From NCBI GenBank assembly GCA_046048055.1, contig JBJOGW010000038.1:1-18388 (forward strand): a stretch of 18,388 nucleotides of DNA, written 5' to 3'. A model generated the notes under the pieces. It had not been told where the DNA came from. It saw only the letters and a list, made by a program, of their open reading frames with translations, and made no database searches. Source of the stretch: SYAC01 sp046048055. GTDB lineage: Bacteria; Planctomycetota; Phycisphaerae; Phycisphaerales; SM1A02. The position numbers were made by a program, and so were the translations under genes. Shown here piece after piece: positions 1 through 7,196 of this stretch (its first letter is position 1; each line of letters starts with the position of its first letter).

Positions 1-1390
1 CGAAGGCGTCGGCCACGGCCACGGGCAGCGCCACCGCGGGAGCGGTGCAGCTTCGGCTGCCCAGATGGCTCACGATGGTGCTGACGTTGGCCGACGCGAA
101 GTTCATGTTGATGTTGGACACCCCACCCGAGCACAGGTGGCAGTAACTCATGATGGTGCCCTGCGTGCGGAGCGTGCAGTCGTTGTTGCCGCATCCATCC
201 ACCCCGATGTCGTGCGTGTGCTGCGCGCTCAGGTTGTGGCCGATCTCGTGCGCCACCACGATCAGATCCCAATTCTGGCTGTTGCGGCTCACGACCGGGT
301 AGGGGAACGATCCATTCAGGTCGGCCGACACGGAGTAGCCATAGCCGCTCGAGACGCTGTCGCACGTGCTGCTGAGCCAGGCACAGCCTCCGCCGAGCCC
401 CCGGCCCGAGAGCATGGCGGTCAGGGCGCGGGGCGTCGATCGCATGTTGGCGTTCCAGTAAGTGCGCAACTCGCTCAGCTGGTTTGCCCCCGAGCCGCCG
501 CAGGTCCCGGTCTGGGTCCATGGATCGTTGGTGGTCCACCACCGCAGGTAGGACAGGGCGGGACGACCCTCGAAGTCACGGCGATAGATGTCCATCAGGG
601 CCGCGGTCATGGTGGCCACGTAGGCGCTCGCGGTGGTGGTGTTGCCGCCGAACCTGGCCAGCAGTTCCTGGTCCGTCTCGAAGGCCAGCGGAATCTGGCG
701 GCAGGTGCCAGCGGCCATCCTGGACGTGGTGGGGGGCATCTCGAACTCCAGGTCATTCTGCAGCCCGGCCTGTGGCGCAAGGGCTCCGTTGCAGGAGAAG
801 GGATGGATCTCCAGCGCATCCGCGTTGGAGACCATGGGCACATCGCCGCCCATGGGATCCCCCGAACTGATGAACTCCAGGCGGCCCTGGAACTGCACGT
901 AGCCATGAAGTCCTGCGGCGCTTCGCGCCAGAAAGGCCACCGAATCCGCGGCGCCCGCCACGGATCCACGCCACGCCGAGATCGCGGGCAGTTCCAGGTT
1001 GCGCTCCACGGTGCGACCGTCGGCGGCCGCCTCCATGACCACGATGCGTGCGCCCGCCGCGTACGGATTGACGCGTTGCATGCGAAGGTCCACGGTGGAA
1101 CCATCCGAGAGCGGCACTTCATCGAGCCACGCGGCGTCACGCAGGTTCATGACGGCCCACGCAGCCTCGTCGATCGCGATCGCGGCGCTGCCATCCGGCG
1201 CGGGCTCGCCCGTGGCGATGATCGCGCGAACACGGGTGGGCAGATCGGCCACGGGCTCGGGCTCCACAGCCACGGCCACCACCGCCTTGGGCCGCGCCGC
1301 AGGTCCGTTGCCCCGTCCGGGCTGAGCGTCCGCCGCCAGCAGCAGCACGAGCGGGGAAAGCACAGAGACGGCAGCAAGTGGAGCCTTCAT
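1..1390 (-). CDS. Secreted metzincin-type zinc metallopeptidase, C-terminus beyond the window
   Basis: The reading frame is open from the ATG at 1390 to the left window edge, giving 463 complete codons and no stop, so the gene is partial. Residues 1-22 look like a signal peptide: Lys2, a hydrophobic run of Leu/Val/Ala, then a likely cleavage after Ala-Asp-Ala. The middle holds a domain with several Cys. The zinc-binding helix HEIGHNLSAQH spans residues 381-391, with Glu382 as the probable general base, and is followed by Thr-His-Asp. A Met-turn (IMSYC, Met414) lies 23 residues further on. This is the metzincin layout of reprolysin-like M12 peptidases, which hydrolyse peptide bonds in extracellular proteins. 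Ser388 stands where most family members have Gly. The missing C-terminus may carry a sorting or dockerin domain. No clear Shine-Dalgarno precedes the start. I am confident of the protease class but not of the substrate. Confidence 0.87.
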   Translation of the reverse strand, partial: MKAPLAAVSVLSPLVLLLAADAQPGRGNGPAARPKAVVAVAVEPEPVADLPTRVRAIIATGEPAPDGSAAIAIDEAAWAVMNLRDAAWLDEVPLSDGSTVDLRMQRVNPYAAGARIVVMEAAADGRTVERNLELPAISAWRGSVAGAADSVAFLARSAAGLHGYVQFQGRLEFISSGDPMGGDVPMVSNADALEIHPFSCNGALAPQAGLQNDLEFEMPPTTSRMAAGTCRQIPLAFETDQELLARFGGNTTTASAYVATMTAALMDIYRRDFEGRPALSYLRWWTTNDPWTQTGTCGGSGANQLSELRTYWNANMRSTPRALTAMLSGRGLGGGCAWLSSTCDSVSSGYGYSVSADLNGSFPYPVVSRNSQNWDLIVVAHEIGHNLSAQHTHDIGVDGCGNNDCTLRTQGTIMSYCHLCSGGVSNINMNFASANVSTIVSHLGSRSCTAPAVALPVAVADAF

Positions 1391-1396
1391 GCACGG

Positions 1397-1424
1397 ACCA
1401 TATCCCGATTTCAGGAAATCACAA
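1397..1424 (-). promoter_or_regulatory. Possible sigma70-type promoter, leaderless, with palindrome
   Basis: On the minus strand TTGTGA (1419-1424) and TATGGT (1397-1402) are 16 nt apart. TATGGT ends 6 nt before the protease ATG, so transcription would begin at or next to the start codon, which agrees with the missing Shine-Dalgarno. A perfect inverted repeat GATTTC-AG-GAAATC (1407-1420) lies in the spacer and enters the -35 element. It is notably AT-rich for this DNA and could be an operator. This is motif reading only. Confidence 0.35.
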
Positions 1425-1447
1425 AATGCGACTTCCCAAGAGCGGCA

Positions 1448-2656
1448 TTATCGGATGGCTTCCACGTTCGATTGGGCCAGAGCCACCATGATCTGCACGC
1501 CGGTGGCCAGGGCGGCATCGTTGAAGTCAAAGGTTGGATCATGCAGAGGCGGGCAGGGACGTTGCGGTTGATCAAGGCCCAGGGCAAGGAAGCAGGCGGG
1601 AACGTGCGCACCGTAGAACGCGAAATCCTCGGCACCCATCACGGGCGGTCCAAAGTCGGTCACCGCATCGGTGCCCAGCGCGGATCGGGCCACGCGCTCG
1701 AAGTGCTCGAAGGCCCCGGCGTGGTTCACGGTGGCGGGCGTGGATGGCAGGAAGTCGACCTCGGCGCGCAAGCCAAGCGCGGCGGCAGTGTGCTCGACGC
1801 ACGCCTGCAGTCGCGTGCGCAGATGGTGTCGCACGTTCTCCCGGAAGGTCCGGATGGTTCCGAGCATCTCTGCGCGCTCCGGAATCACGTTGAACGCCTC
1901 GCCCGCGTGGATGCTGCCCACCGTGACCACGGCGGCCTGCTGCGGATCCACTTCGCGGGCCACCAGGGCCTGCAGCGTCTGCACGATCGCCGCGGCGCCG
2001 AGCACCGGATCGCGGGCCAGATGCGGCCAGGCGGCGTGGCCACCCACCCCGTGCACGCGAATGCGGAAGGCATCCGCCGCGGCCAGCATGGGACCCGGCC
2101 GGGATGCCACCTTTCCCACGGGCAGCGAGGGCCAACCATGCAGTGCAAAGAGCGCCGCCACCGGCGATCCCAGTCGCGAACCGTTCAGGCATCCGTCCGC
2201 CACCATGCGTTCGCCGCCGTTTCCGCCCTCCTCGGCCGGCTGGAAGATCAGGGTGACGGGATGGGGCAGCGCGTCCTGGCCGGCGAGACGCTTCAGCACG
2301 GCCGCCGCACCCAGCAGCACGGTGATGTGCCCGTCATGGCCGCAGGCATGCGCGCGGCCGGGCGTGCGGCTGCGCCACGCCTGGGTGCCTGCGTCGTCCA
2401 TGGGCAACGCATCGATGTCGGCACGAAGTCCGACCGCGCGGGCCGAGCGACCCGGGATGTGGGCAAGCGTGCCGGTGCCGCCCCCCAGGTCGTCCAGATG
2501 CTCGATGCCCAGCCGGTCCAGTTCGGTCCGGATCCGCCCGGCGGTCCATCGCTCCTGATACGCGATCTCGGGATGCTGGTGAAACTCGCGTCGCAACTGG
2601 ACGAGCCGATCCAGTTCGTCCCGGATCAGGCCCATGGATCGCTCGTTCGCCACCAT
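1448..2656 (-). CDS. M20 family metal-dependent amidohydrolase (N-acyl amino acid / hippurate hydrolase type)
   Basis: This 402-residue protein has the length and motifs of the M20D amidohydrolases, which remove acyl groups from N-acylated amino acids or similar amides using a dinuclear metal centre. The metal-site signature CGHDGH lies at residues 105-110. FQPAEEGGNGG follows, carrying the catalytic and metal Glu residues. A dimerisation-domain segment rich in His and Gly comes next, and GAEDFAFY with a late His (PPLHDP) completes the site near the C-terminus. I chose the ATG at 2656 because a longer frame to 2731 would overlap the preceding gene and adds an unconserved Arg/Pro-rich stretch. 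A second ATG at 2635 is also possible. The gene lies 40 nt after the release-factor-like gene and is probably co-transcribed with it. Family membership is firm, but the physiological substrate cannot be read from the sequence. Confidence 0.9.
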   Translation of the reverse strand: MVANERSMGLIRDELDRLVQLRREFHQHPEIAYQERWTAGRIRTELDRLGIEHLDDLGGGTGTLAHIPGRSARAVGLRADIDALPMDDAGTQAWRSRTPGRAHACGHDGHITVLLGAAAVLKRLAGQDALPHPVTLIFQPAEEGGNGGERMVADGCLNGSRLGSPVAALFALHGWPSLPVGKVASRPGPMLAAADAFRIRVHGVGGHAAWPHLARDPVLGAAAIVQTLQALVAREVDPQQAAVVTVGSIHAGEAFNVIPERAEMLGTIRTFRENVRHHLRTRLQACVEHTAAALGLRAEVDFLPSTPATVNHAGAFEHFERVARSALGTDAVTDFGPPVMGAEDFAFYGAHVPACFLALGLDQPQRPCPPLHDPTFDFNDAALATGVQIMVALAQSNVEAIR

Positions 2657-2696
2657 GCGGAAAGGGTAGCGGCGTCGGCACCGCGCAGGCGGCGCC

Positions 2697-3254
2697 TCAG
2701 GAGCGAAGCGGCGGAAGGCCCACGTCGGCACGGCCGGCGTTGATGGCCGCGAAGGCGGCCTTGTCGTGACGGATCAGGCGACTGAGCTGGCTCATGGTCA
2801 CGCCAAGTTTCCCCGCGGCGCCCGCCAGGTCGAATCGACGGGCCACCACCAGGTCCAGCGCCTCGGCGAGCAGCGCGGGATAGTCCCGGTGCTCCGGGTT
2901 CACGCTGAGCTTGTCGCCCTGCCGACGCGAGGCCCACAGGGCCGAGACGTCCGGTCGATCGCGGTTCACCGCCACGCGAGCGTTGACCGCCAGCCTTCGA
3001 CGCAGTCGCTTGAGCGCCATCGACTTGTTCTCGCCCTGGCTCCGCCGCTCGGAGGCCTGGGCCTCGATGCCGGTGCTGCGGTGCACGATCCACACGGCGG
3101 TGTCGCGGCGATTGCGGTTCTGGCCGCCCGGCCCACTCACGCGCCCGATCTCCACGGAGCAGCCCTTGAGCAGTTCCGCGTCCTCCAGCGTGGCCGGGTG
3201 GGGCGGCGGCACCGAGGCGAATCGCCCGCTCACGAAGGGTGGTCGATAGCTCAT
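2697..3254 (-). CDS. Peptide chain release factor-like protein (GGQ domain)
   Basis: A 185-residue protein built around a class I release-factor catalytic domain. SGPGGQ at residues 40-45 holds the Gly-Gly-Gln that triggers peptidyl-tRNA hydrolysis in the ribosomal peptidyl-transferase centre. It is followed by Asn-Arg-Asn and a basic stretch, as in RF domain-3/ArfB-type proteins. There is no room for a codon-recognition domain, so a rescue or accessory hydrolase role is more likely than normal termination. The C-terminal third differs from the Lys/Arg tail of ArfB. It contains a helical segment (LGVTMSQLSRLIRHD) and ends GLPPLRS, which resembles the release-factor-like family common in planctomycetes. 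The ATG overlaps the tsaD stop in an ATGA arrangement, which implies translational coupling. No activity is shown by the sequence alone. Confidence 0.87.
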   Translation of the reverse strand: MSYRPPFVSGRFASVPPPHPATLEDAELLKGCSVEIGRVSGPGGQNRNRRDTAVWIVHRSTGIEAQASERRSQGENKSMALKRLRRRLAVNARVAVNRDRPDVSALWASRRQGDKLSVNPEHRDYPALLAEALDLVVARRFDLAGAAGKLGVTMSQLSRLIRHDKAAFAAINAGRADVGLPPLRS

Positions 3255-4309
3255 GCGGAGCCGAGGGCGGAGAGCGGTTCGCACGGTATGGACAGCGGAT
3301 CGCGCGCTCCGGCCCGAAGGCGGAGCGCCCCCAGGGCGCCGATCATGGCGGCATTGTCGGTGCAGTGTCGCGGGTGGGCCAGGTGCAGCGGGATGCCCGC
3401 GAAGGTGGCCAGCTCCTGCAGCATGGTCCGCACCGCCGTGTTTCGGACCACGCCGCCGCCAGCCAGCAGTGAACGCGGAGCATGGCGTGCCAGGGCGTTC
3501 CGAAGCCGCCGCTCGAGGGCTCGCACCACCGCCCGCTGGAAACCCGCGGCCAGGTTGGCCGCGCGCTCGGGCGTGAGCGGTGGTGGAGGCTCGCGCGGCG
3601 GGCGCCCGGGCGGAGCGGGCACGCCGCGCACCGCATGGAGCATGGCCGTCTTCAGGCCGCTGAAGCTGAAGTCGTCGCTGTCGCGGATGCTTCCGGCCTC
3701 GAACTCGATCGGCGCGGTGGCGAACGAAGCCGTCCTCTCCATGGCGGGTCCTCCGGGCCAACCAAGGCCAAGAACAGTGGCTGCCTTGTCGAACGCCTCG
3801 CCGGCGGCGTCGTCGCGCGTGCGCGCCAGGACCGTGGCCTGCAATGGATCACGCAGCAGGAGCACATGCGTGTGACCGCCGCTGGCCACCAGGCCGACGG
3901 CCGGGTAGGAAGGCACGGCGCCGTCCAGGTGGCACGCCGCCAGGTGCGCCTGCACGTGGTCCACCGCCAGGAAGGGGCGGCTGATGGACCACGCGAACGC
4001 CTTCGCCGCGCTGGTGCCCACCAGGAGCGAGCCGATGAGTCCCGGGCGGTGGCCCGAGGCCACCGCGTCCAGGCCCTCGGGCCCAATGCCCGCGGCATGC
4101 ATGGCCTGACGGATCGCGGGGGAAAGCTTCTCCAGATGGGCGCGGCTCGCCAGTTCCGGCACCACGCCGCCGAACTCGGCATGCACGTGGTCCTGCGTGA
4201 TCACCGACTCGCCGAGCACGTGCAACGAGTCGCCTTGCGACGCCACGACCGCGGCGGCGGTCTCGTCGCAACTGGTCTCGATCGCCAGGATGCGCAGCGG
4301 TCCGTCCAC
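3251..4309 (-). CDS. tsaD: tRNA N6-adenosine threonylcarbamoyltransferase TsaD
   Basis: TsaD transfers the threonylcarbamoyl group from threonylcarbamoyl-AMP to A37 of ANN-decoding tRNAs (t6A), together with TsaB and TsaE, in the cytosol. The 352-residue length fits. The N-terminus gives the ASKHA-fold signature AIETSCDET (residues 9-17), then FGGVVPELASRAH, and the metal-binding pair His118/His122 in DHVQAH. The nucleotide-binding VASGGHTHVLLL and FSFSGLKTAMLH follow, with GGGVVRNTAVR and CTDNAAMIG near the end. The start codon is GTG at 4309. AGGA lies 7 nt upstream of it and no nearer ATG is in frame. The segment SGHRPGLIGS replaces the usual Gly-Pro-Gly-Leu loop with a slightly different sequence. 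It heads a minus-strand operon with the release-factor-like gene and lies back to back with hflX. Confidence 0.96.
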   Translation of the reverse strand: MDGPLRILAIETSCDETAAAVVASQGDSLHVLGESVITQDHVHAEFGGVVPELASRAHLEKLSPAIRQAMHAAGIGPEGLDAVASGHRPGLIGSLLVGTSAAKAFAWSISRPFLAVDHVQAHLAACHLDGAVPSYPAVGLVASGGHTHVLLLRDPLQATVLARTRDDAAGEAFDKAATVLGLGWPGGPAMERTASFATAPIEFEAGSIRDSDDFSFSGLKTAMLHAVRGVPAPPGRPPREPPPPLTPERAANLAAGFQRAVVRALERRLRNALARHAPRSLLAGGGVVRNTAVRTMLQELATFAGIPLHLAHPRHCTDNAAMIGALGALRLRAGARDPLSIPCEPLSALGSA

Positions 4310-4323
4310 GACCCCATCCTAGA

Positions 4324-5754
4324 ATGAATTCTTCCATGGAAACCGGTCGTGCTGAGTCTCGCATCCTGGCCGAGCGCACCATCCTGGTGCACGTGCAGTT
4401 GCCGGCCGACCGCGTGCGGGGCGACGATCCGCTTGCGGAGTTGCGTGCACTGGCGGACACCGCCGGCGTGCACGTGGTGGGAGAGCTGCTGCAGAACCTG
4501 AAGCAGCCCCGCGGCGCGACCTACCTGGGCAAGGGCAAGGTGGAGGAATTGGCAGCCATGGCCTCCTCGCTGCAGGCACGGGTGGTGATCTTCGACAACG
4601 ACCTCTCGCCCAGCCAGGTGCAGGGACTGGAGGAGGCGATCCGCTGCAAGGTGCTGGACCGCAGCGAGCTGATCCTGGACATCTTCGCCAACCGGGCCAC
4701 CACCCGTCAGGCCCAGTTGCAGGTGGAGATCGCGCAACTGCAGTACACGGCTCCGCGGCTGCGGGCCATGTGGGCCCACCTGGGGCAGGTGACGGGCGGT
4801 GCGCCCGTGGGTGTCGGCACGCGCGGTCCCGGCGAGCAGCAGCTGGAGATCGACCGACGGCTGGTGAAGGCGAGGCTGGATCGCCTGCGGGGTGAACTTC
4901 AGGAGATCGCGGGCCGCAAGAGCCGCGAGGTACAGGCCCGGCGAGCCGAGCACTTCACGGTGGGTCTGGTCGGCTACACCAACGCGGGCAAGAGCAGCCT
5001 GTTCAACGCCCTCACGCGGGGCGGGGCCTTCGCCAACGACCAGCTGTTCGCCACGCTGGGCACCCGCGTGGAGCAGTGGAACCTGGGCGGCGGCAACGCC
5101 TGCATGCTCAGCGACACGGTGGGCTTCATTCGCCAGTTGCCGCACCACCTGGTGGCGAGTTTCCGCAGCACGCTCGAGGATGCCGTGCACGCCCACATGC
5201 TCCTGGTGGTGGTGGATGCCGGGGATCCGCTGGCCCCGGAGCACCTGAAGGTGGTGCAGGCAACGCTGGATGAGATCGGCGTTACCGAGCCCCATCGGGT
5301 GCTCGTGCTGAACAAGGTGGATCGACTGGAGGAGGGACCCCGCGGTGCCCCGCTTGGCGTGCGTCCGCTGTCCGAATGGCATCGCCTGCACCCCGATGCC
5401 ATCGCGGTGAGTGCGCGCAGCAGGGCCGGCCTTGTGGAGCTGGCCGAGGCGGTGCTGGAGCGGATGAAGGGTGCGGTGCGGACCCTGCATGTGGAGGTGC
5501 CGCTGCGGGATGCCCGCACCGTGGACTTTCTCGAGAAGCGATGTCCGGTCCACGGCCGGGACTACACCGACGGGTCGGTCACGCTCCAGGTGGAGATCGG
5601 TCGCCGGCAGGTGGACCAGTTGCTGGCCCGTGGGGCGGCCTTCCGCATCGAGGGCATGCCCGCGGCGGATTTCGTGCGGGCCAGGTGGGATCCGGCGCCG
5701 GCGCGTCCGGAACGCGGCCTTCCGCCCCATGAGCGGATGGTGGCCGAGGGCTGA
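4324..5754 (+). CDS. hflX: GTPase HflX
   Basis: HflX is a ribosome-binding GTPase that splits stalled 70S ribosomes, notably under stress. The 476-residue protein has the N-terminal HflX domain (QNLKQPRGATYLGKGKVEEL, then the glycine-rich GVGTRGPGEQQLEIDRR before a coiled linker). The GTPase domain carries G1 GYTNAGKSS (217-225), G3 DTVGF (264-268), G4 NKVD (330-333) and a G5-like AVSARS. The switch I region reads LFATLGTRVEQW; most family members have Asp rather than Gly after the Leu. The start is taken at 4324; Met5 (4336) is an alternative, and neither has a Shine-Dalgarno. Only 14 nt separate it from the divergent tsaD start, so its promoter must overlap tsaD or the transcript must be leaderless. 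Its stop is 3 nt from the stop of the convergent gene that follows. Confidence 0.95.
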   Translation: MNSSMETGRAESRILAERTILVHVQLPADRVRGDDPLAELRALADTAGVHVVGELLQNLKQPRGATYLGKGKVEELAAMASSLQARVVIFDNDLSPSQVQGLEEAIRCKVLDRSELILDIFANRATTRQAQLQVEIAQLQYTAPRLRAMWAHLGQVTGGAPVGVGTRGPGEQQLEIDRRLVKARLDRLRGELQEIAGRKSREVQARRAEHFTVGLVGYTNAGKSSLFNALTRGGAFANDQLFATLGTRVEQWNLGGGNACMLSDTVGFIRQLPHHLVASFRSTLEDAVHAHMLLVVVDAGDPLAPEHLKVVQATLDEIGVTEPHRVLVLNKVDRLEEGPRGAPLGVRPLSEWHRLHPDAIAVSARSRAGLVELAEAVLERMKGAVRTLHVEVPLRDARTVDFLEKRCPVHGRDYTDGSVTLQVEIGRRQVDQLLARGAAFRIEGMPAADFVRARWDPAPARPERGLPPHERMVAEG

Positions 5755-5757
5755 CGG

Positions 5758-6693
5758 TCAGCTGGCGCGAGCGCGAAGCAGGGCGGCGCGCGCCAACGCG
5801 GCGCTCTGCGGGCGCGGCGGCGAATGGCCGCGCAACCACATGTGGCCCCCGGAGAGCCGGGGTCGGGCCGAGCCATCCTGAAGCGTGGTCCAGCACGCCA
5901 CGCCCACATGCCGCGAGGCCTGTCGCGACCAGAGTCCGGTCTCGTCGCGCCCGAACGCCTGTCGCTGGCCACGCGGCGGATGGCGGTCCCATCGTGCCAC
6001 GAAGGCGCCGAGCAACGCCTGGTCCATCAGGTCCACGTCGGCCTCGCTGCGCCCCACCACCATGATCGCGTTGGGCTGGCCGGGCATGCTCTGCTGGCAG
6101 GCGCGGTCCAGCAGCCGGTCCAGGCGTTCCAGCACTGCCACGCGATCGGGGCGCTCGGCGACCAGTTCGAAGCACTCGGCCGGGCGATCGACCCGAAAGT
6201 GCGCCAACTCCTCCTGCCGGCCGTTTCGCACCGTGATGGACTCGCCGATCGCGGCACCCTGCACGAACGCATCGAGCGACTCGCCAGCCCGTCGCAAGGC
6301 GGCCGGCGACAGTTGCGGCGACCAGCGAGCCGAGACGCGGACCGGGCGATCGCTTCGTACGGCCTGCCCGAGAGCCGTCGGGATGCGGGGCGGCTCGAAG
6401 GCGCTGGCCTGCAGCGTCTTCACGTGCACGTAGAGCCGTTCGCCGGCGCGCTCGAGCAGGAAGTCGCAGGTGCGTCCCGTGGGGGTGGGCGTTTCCGCCT
6501 CCACGCGACAACCCGAGAGCATCGCGCGTCGAGCCACCAGCACCTCGGCGACCACCGCAGGAAGCCGCTGCGCGTTGGCTCGCTCGAGCCGATGCTGCAG
6601 CCTGTGGATCGTGCGAGCGTTCCGGAGCTGGTCCTGGGCTCGTGCCAGCCGCCGAAGTTCGGTGACCAGGGCCGGCAACTGGGCCGGATTCAT
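5758..6693 (-). CDS. Hypothetical protein with possible restriction-endonuclease-like core
   Basis: I do not recognise a named family for this 311-residue protein. The first 45 residues are a charged, probably helical Arg/Leu/Gln-rich segment. Residues 50-93 read like a degenerate PD-(D/E)XK core: a helix containing Glu50, then ETPTPTGRTCDF with Asp77, and GERLYVHVKT with Lys92, so the usual E/Q-x-K is His-x-Lys. A long middle with predicted alternating helices follows, then NAIMVVGRSEADVDLMDQAL. The tail is Arg/Pro/Ala-rich. Codon use matches its neighbours. The ATG at 6693 was chosen because the upstream extension to 6738 is unconserved in character, but there is no good Shine-Dalgarno. It is divergent from the MshEN-like gene and convergent with hflX. 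The nuclease idea is inference from spacing of a few residues. Confidence 0.7.
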   Translation of the reverse strand: MNPAQLPALVTELRRLARAQDQLRNARTIHRLQHRLERANAQRLPAVVAEVLVARRAMLSGCRVEAETPTPTGRTCDFLLERAGERLYVHVKTLQASAFEPPRIPTALGQAVRSDRPVRVSARWSPQLSPAALRRAGESLDAFVQGAAIGESITVRNGRQEELAHFRVDRPAECFELVAERPDRVAVLERLDRLLDRACQQSMPGQPNAIMVVGRSEADVDLMDQALLGAFVARWDRHPPRGQRQAFGRDETGLWSRQASRHVGVACWTTLQDGSARPRLSGGHMWLRGHSPPRPQSAALARAALLRARAS

Positions 6694-6788
6694 TCGTGCG
6701 TGCCCCGAAACGGCGCAGTCGGAACGCGCGAGCCGCAATCCATCCGAACCTGCTTCAGGGGCCGTGCCGCAGGGCCGATGGACCGCCT

Positions 6789-6795
6789 GGAGGAG
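6789..6795 (+). promoter_or_regulatory. Ribosome binding site deciding the start of the 96-residue gene
   Basis: GGAGGAG lies 5 nt before the ATG at 6801. It singles out this codon over the in-frame ATG at 6696, which has no such site. Confidence 0.75.
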
Positions 6796-6800
6796 CGAGC

Positions 6801-7091
6801 ATGGATCAGGGATTCGGCATCGATCGTCGCAGGGCCTGGCAGTTCGCCGTGGTGCCGATCCGTCGTGTCGGGAACGAACTGGAGGTGTTGAGCACCATCC
6901 AGCACGCCGCTCGCGCGATGCGTTTCATCCGCAACGCCTTGGGCCTGGAGCCAAGGGTGCGTCTGGTGGACGAGGCTCGTCTGCTTCAGGCGCTCCGGGA
7001 CCGGTTCGCCTTCGGGGGCGGAGAGCCACGATCGATGCGCCCCGGACAATTCGATGTGTCGCATTTCCAGCTCGGAGACAACGGCGACTGA
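6801..7091 (+). CDS. Small orphan protein resembling part of the GspE/MshEN N-terminal domain
   Basis: This 96-residue protein has the pattern of the second half of the type II secretion ATPase N-terminal (MshEN) domain: AWQFAVVPIRRVGNELEVLS (residues 12-31), then a helix, a beta strand around LEPRVRLVDEA and a final helix LLQALRDRFAF. In full-length GspE/PilB proteins this domain sits in front of the ATPase and may bind cyclic di-GMP. Here there is no Walker A motif and no ATPase downstream. The RLG..L..G motifs of the cyclic-di-GMP-binding half are also absent. A regulatory or adaptor role in secretion or pili is conceivable but unproven. The Shine-Dalgarno is strong. It runs divergently from the nuclease-like gene across a 107-nt gap in which I see no convincing promoter. 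The similarity is by eye. Confidence 0.75.
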   Translation: MDQGFGIDRRRAWQFAVVPIRRVGNELEVLSTIQHAARAMRFIRNALGLEPRVRLVDEARLLQALRDRFAFGGGEPRSMRPGQFDVSHFQLGDNGD

Positions 7092-7097
7092 GTGGAG

Positions 7098-7113
7098 CGG
7101 CCCACGCGGGCCG
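7098..7113. terminator. Hairpin between convergent gene and tRNA-Phe
   Basis: A perfect 6-bp GC stem, CGGCCC-ACGC-GGGCCG, begins 6 nt after the stop of the 96-residue gene and lies 10 nt beyond the 3' end of the convergent tRNA-Phe. It could stop transcripts from both sides. There is no T-tract on either strand, so it is only a candidate. Confidence 0.4.
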
Positions 7114-7123
7114 GAGCGTGAAG

Positions 7124-7196
7124 TGGCAACTCCCGGACTTGAACCGGGGACACCCGCATTTTCAATGCGGTGCTCTACCAACTGAGCTAAGTTGCC
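7124..7196 (-). tRNA. tRNA-Phe (GAA)
   Basis: The reverse complement folds into a 73-nt cloverleaf. The acceptor is GGCAACT paired with AGTTGCC, with discriminator A. The D arm is GCTC/GAGC with loop AGTTGGTA. The anticodon stem is CCGCA/TGCGG with loop TTGAAAA (anticodon GAA). A 5-nt variable region follows, then the T arm CCCGG/CCGGG with loop TTCAAGT. CCA is not encoded. The first 10 bases overlap the last codons of the upstream hypothetical gene on the same strand. Confidence 0.97.

Noticed and set aside
2657..2731. A longer start for the amidohydrolase
   Set aside because: The added residues are Arg/Pro-rich, overlap the release-factor-like gene by 35 nt and precede the family's usual beginning.
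65..2743. An 892-codon open frame on the plus strand
   Set aside because: It runs antisense through the protease and amidohydrolase genes, is rich in His/Arg/Gly and has no recognisable motif. Such shadows are expected in high-G+C coding DNA.
4201..5730. A 509-codon minus-strand frame opposite hflX
   Set aside because: It is an antisense shadow of hflX, with a His/Gln/Arg-rich composition and no domain.
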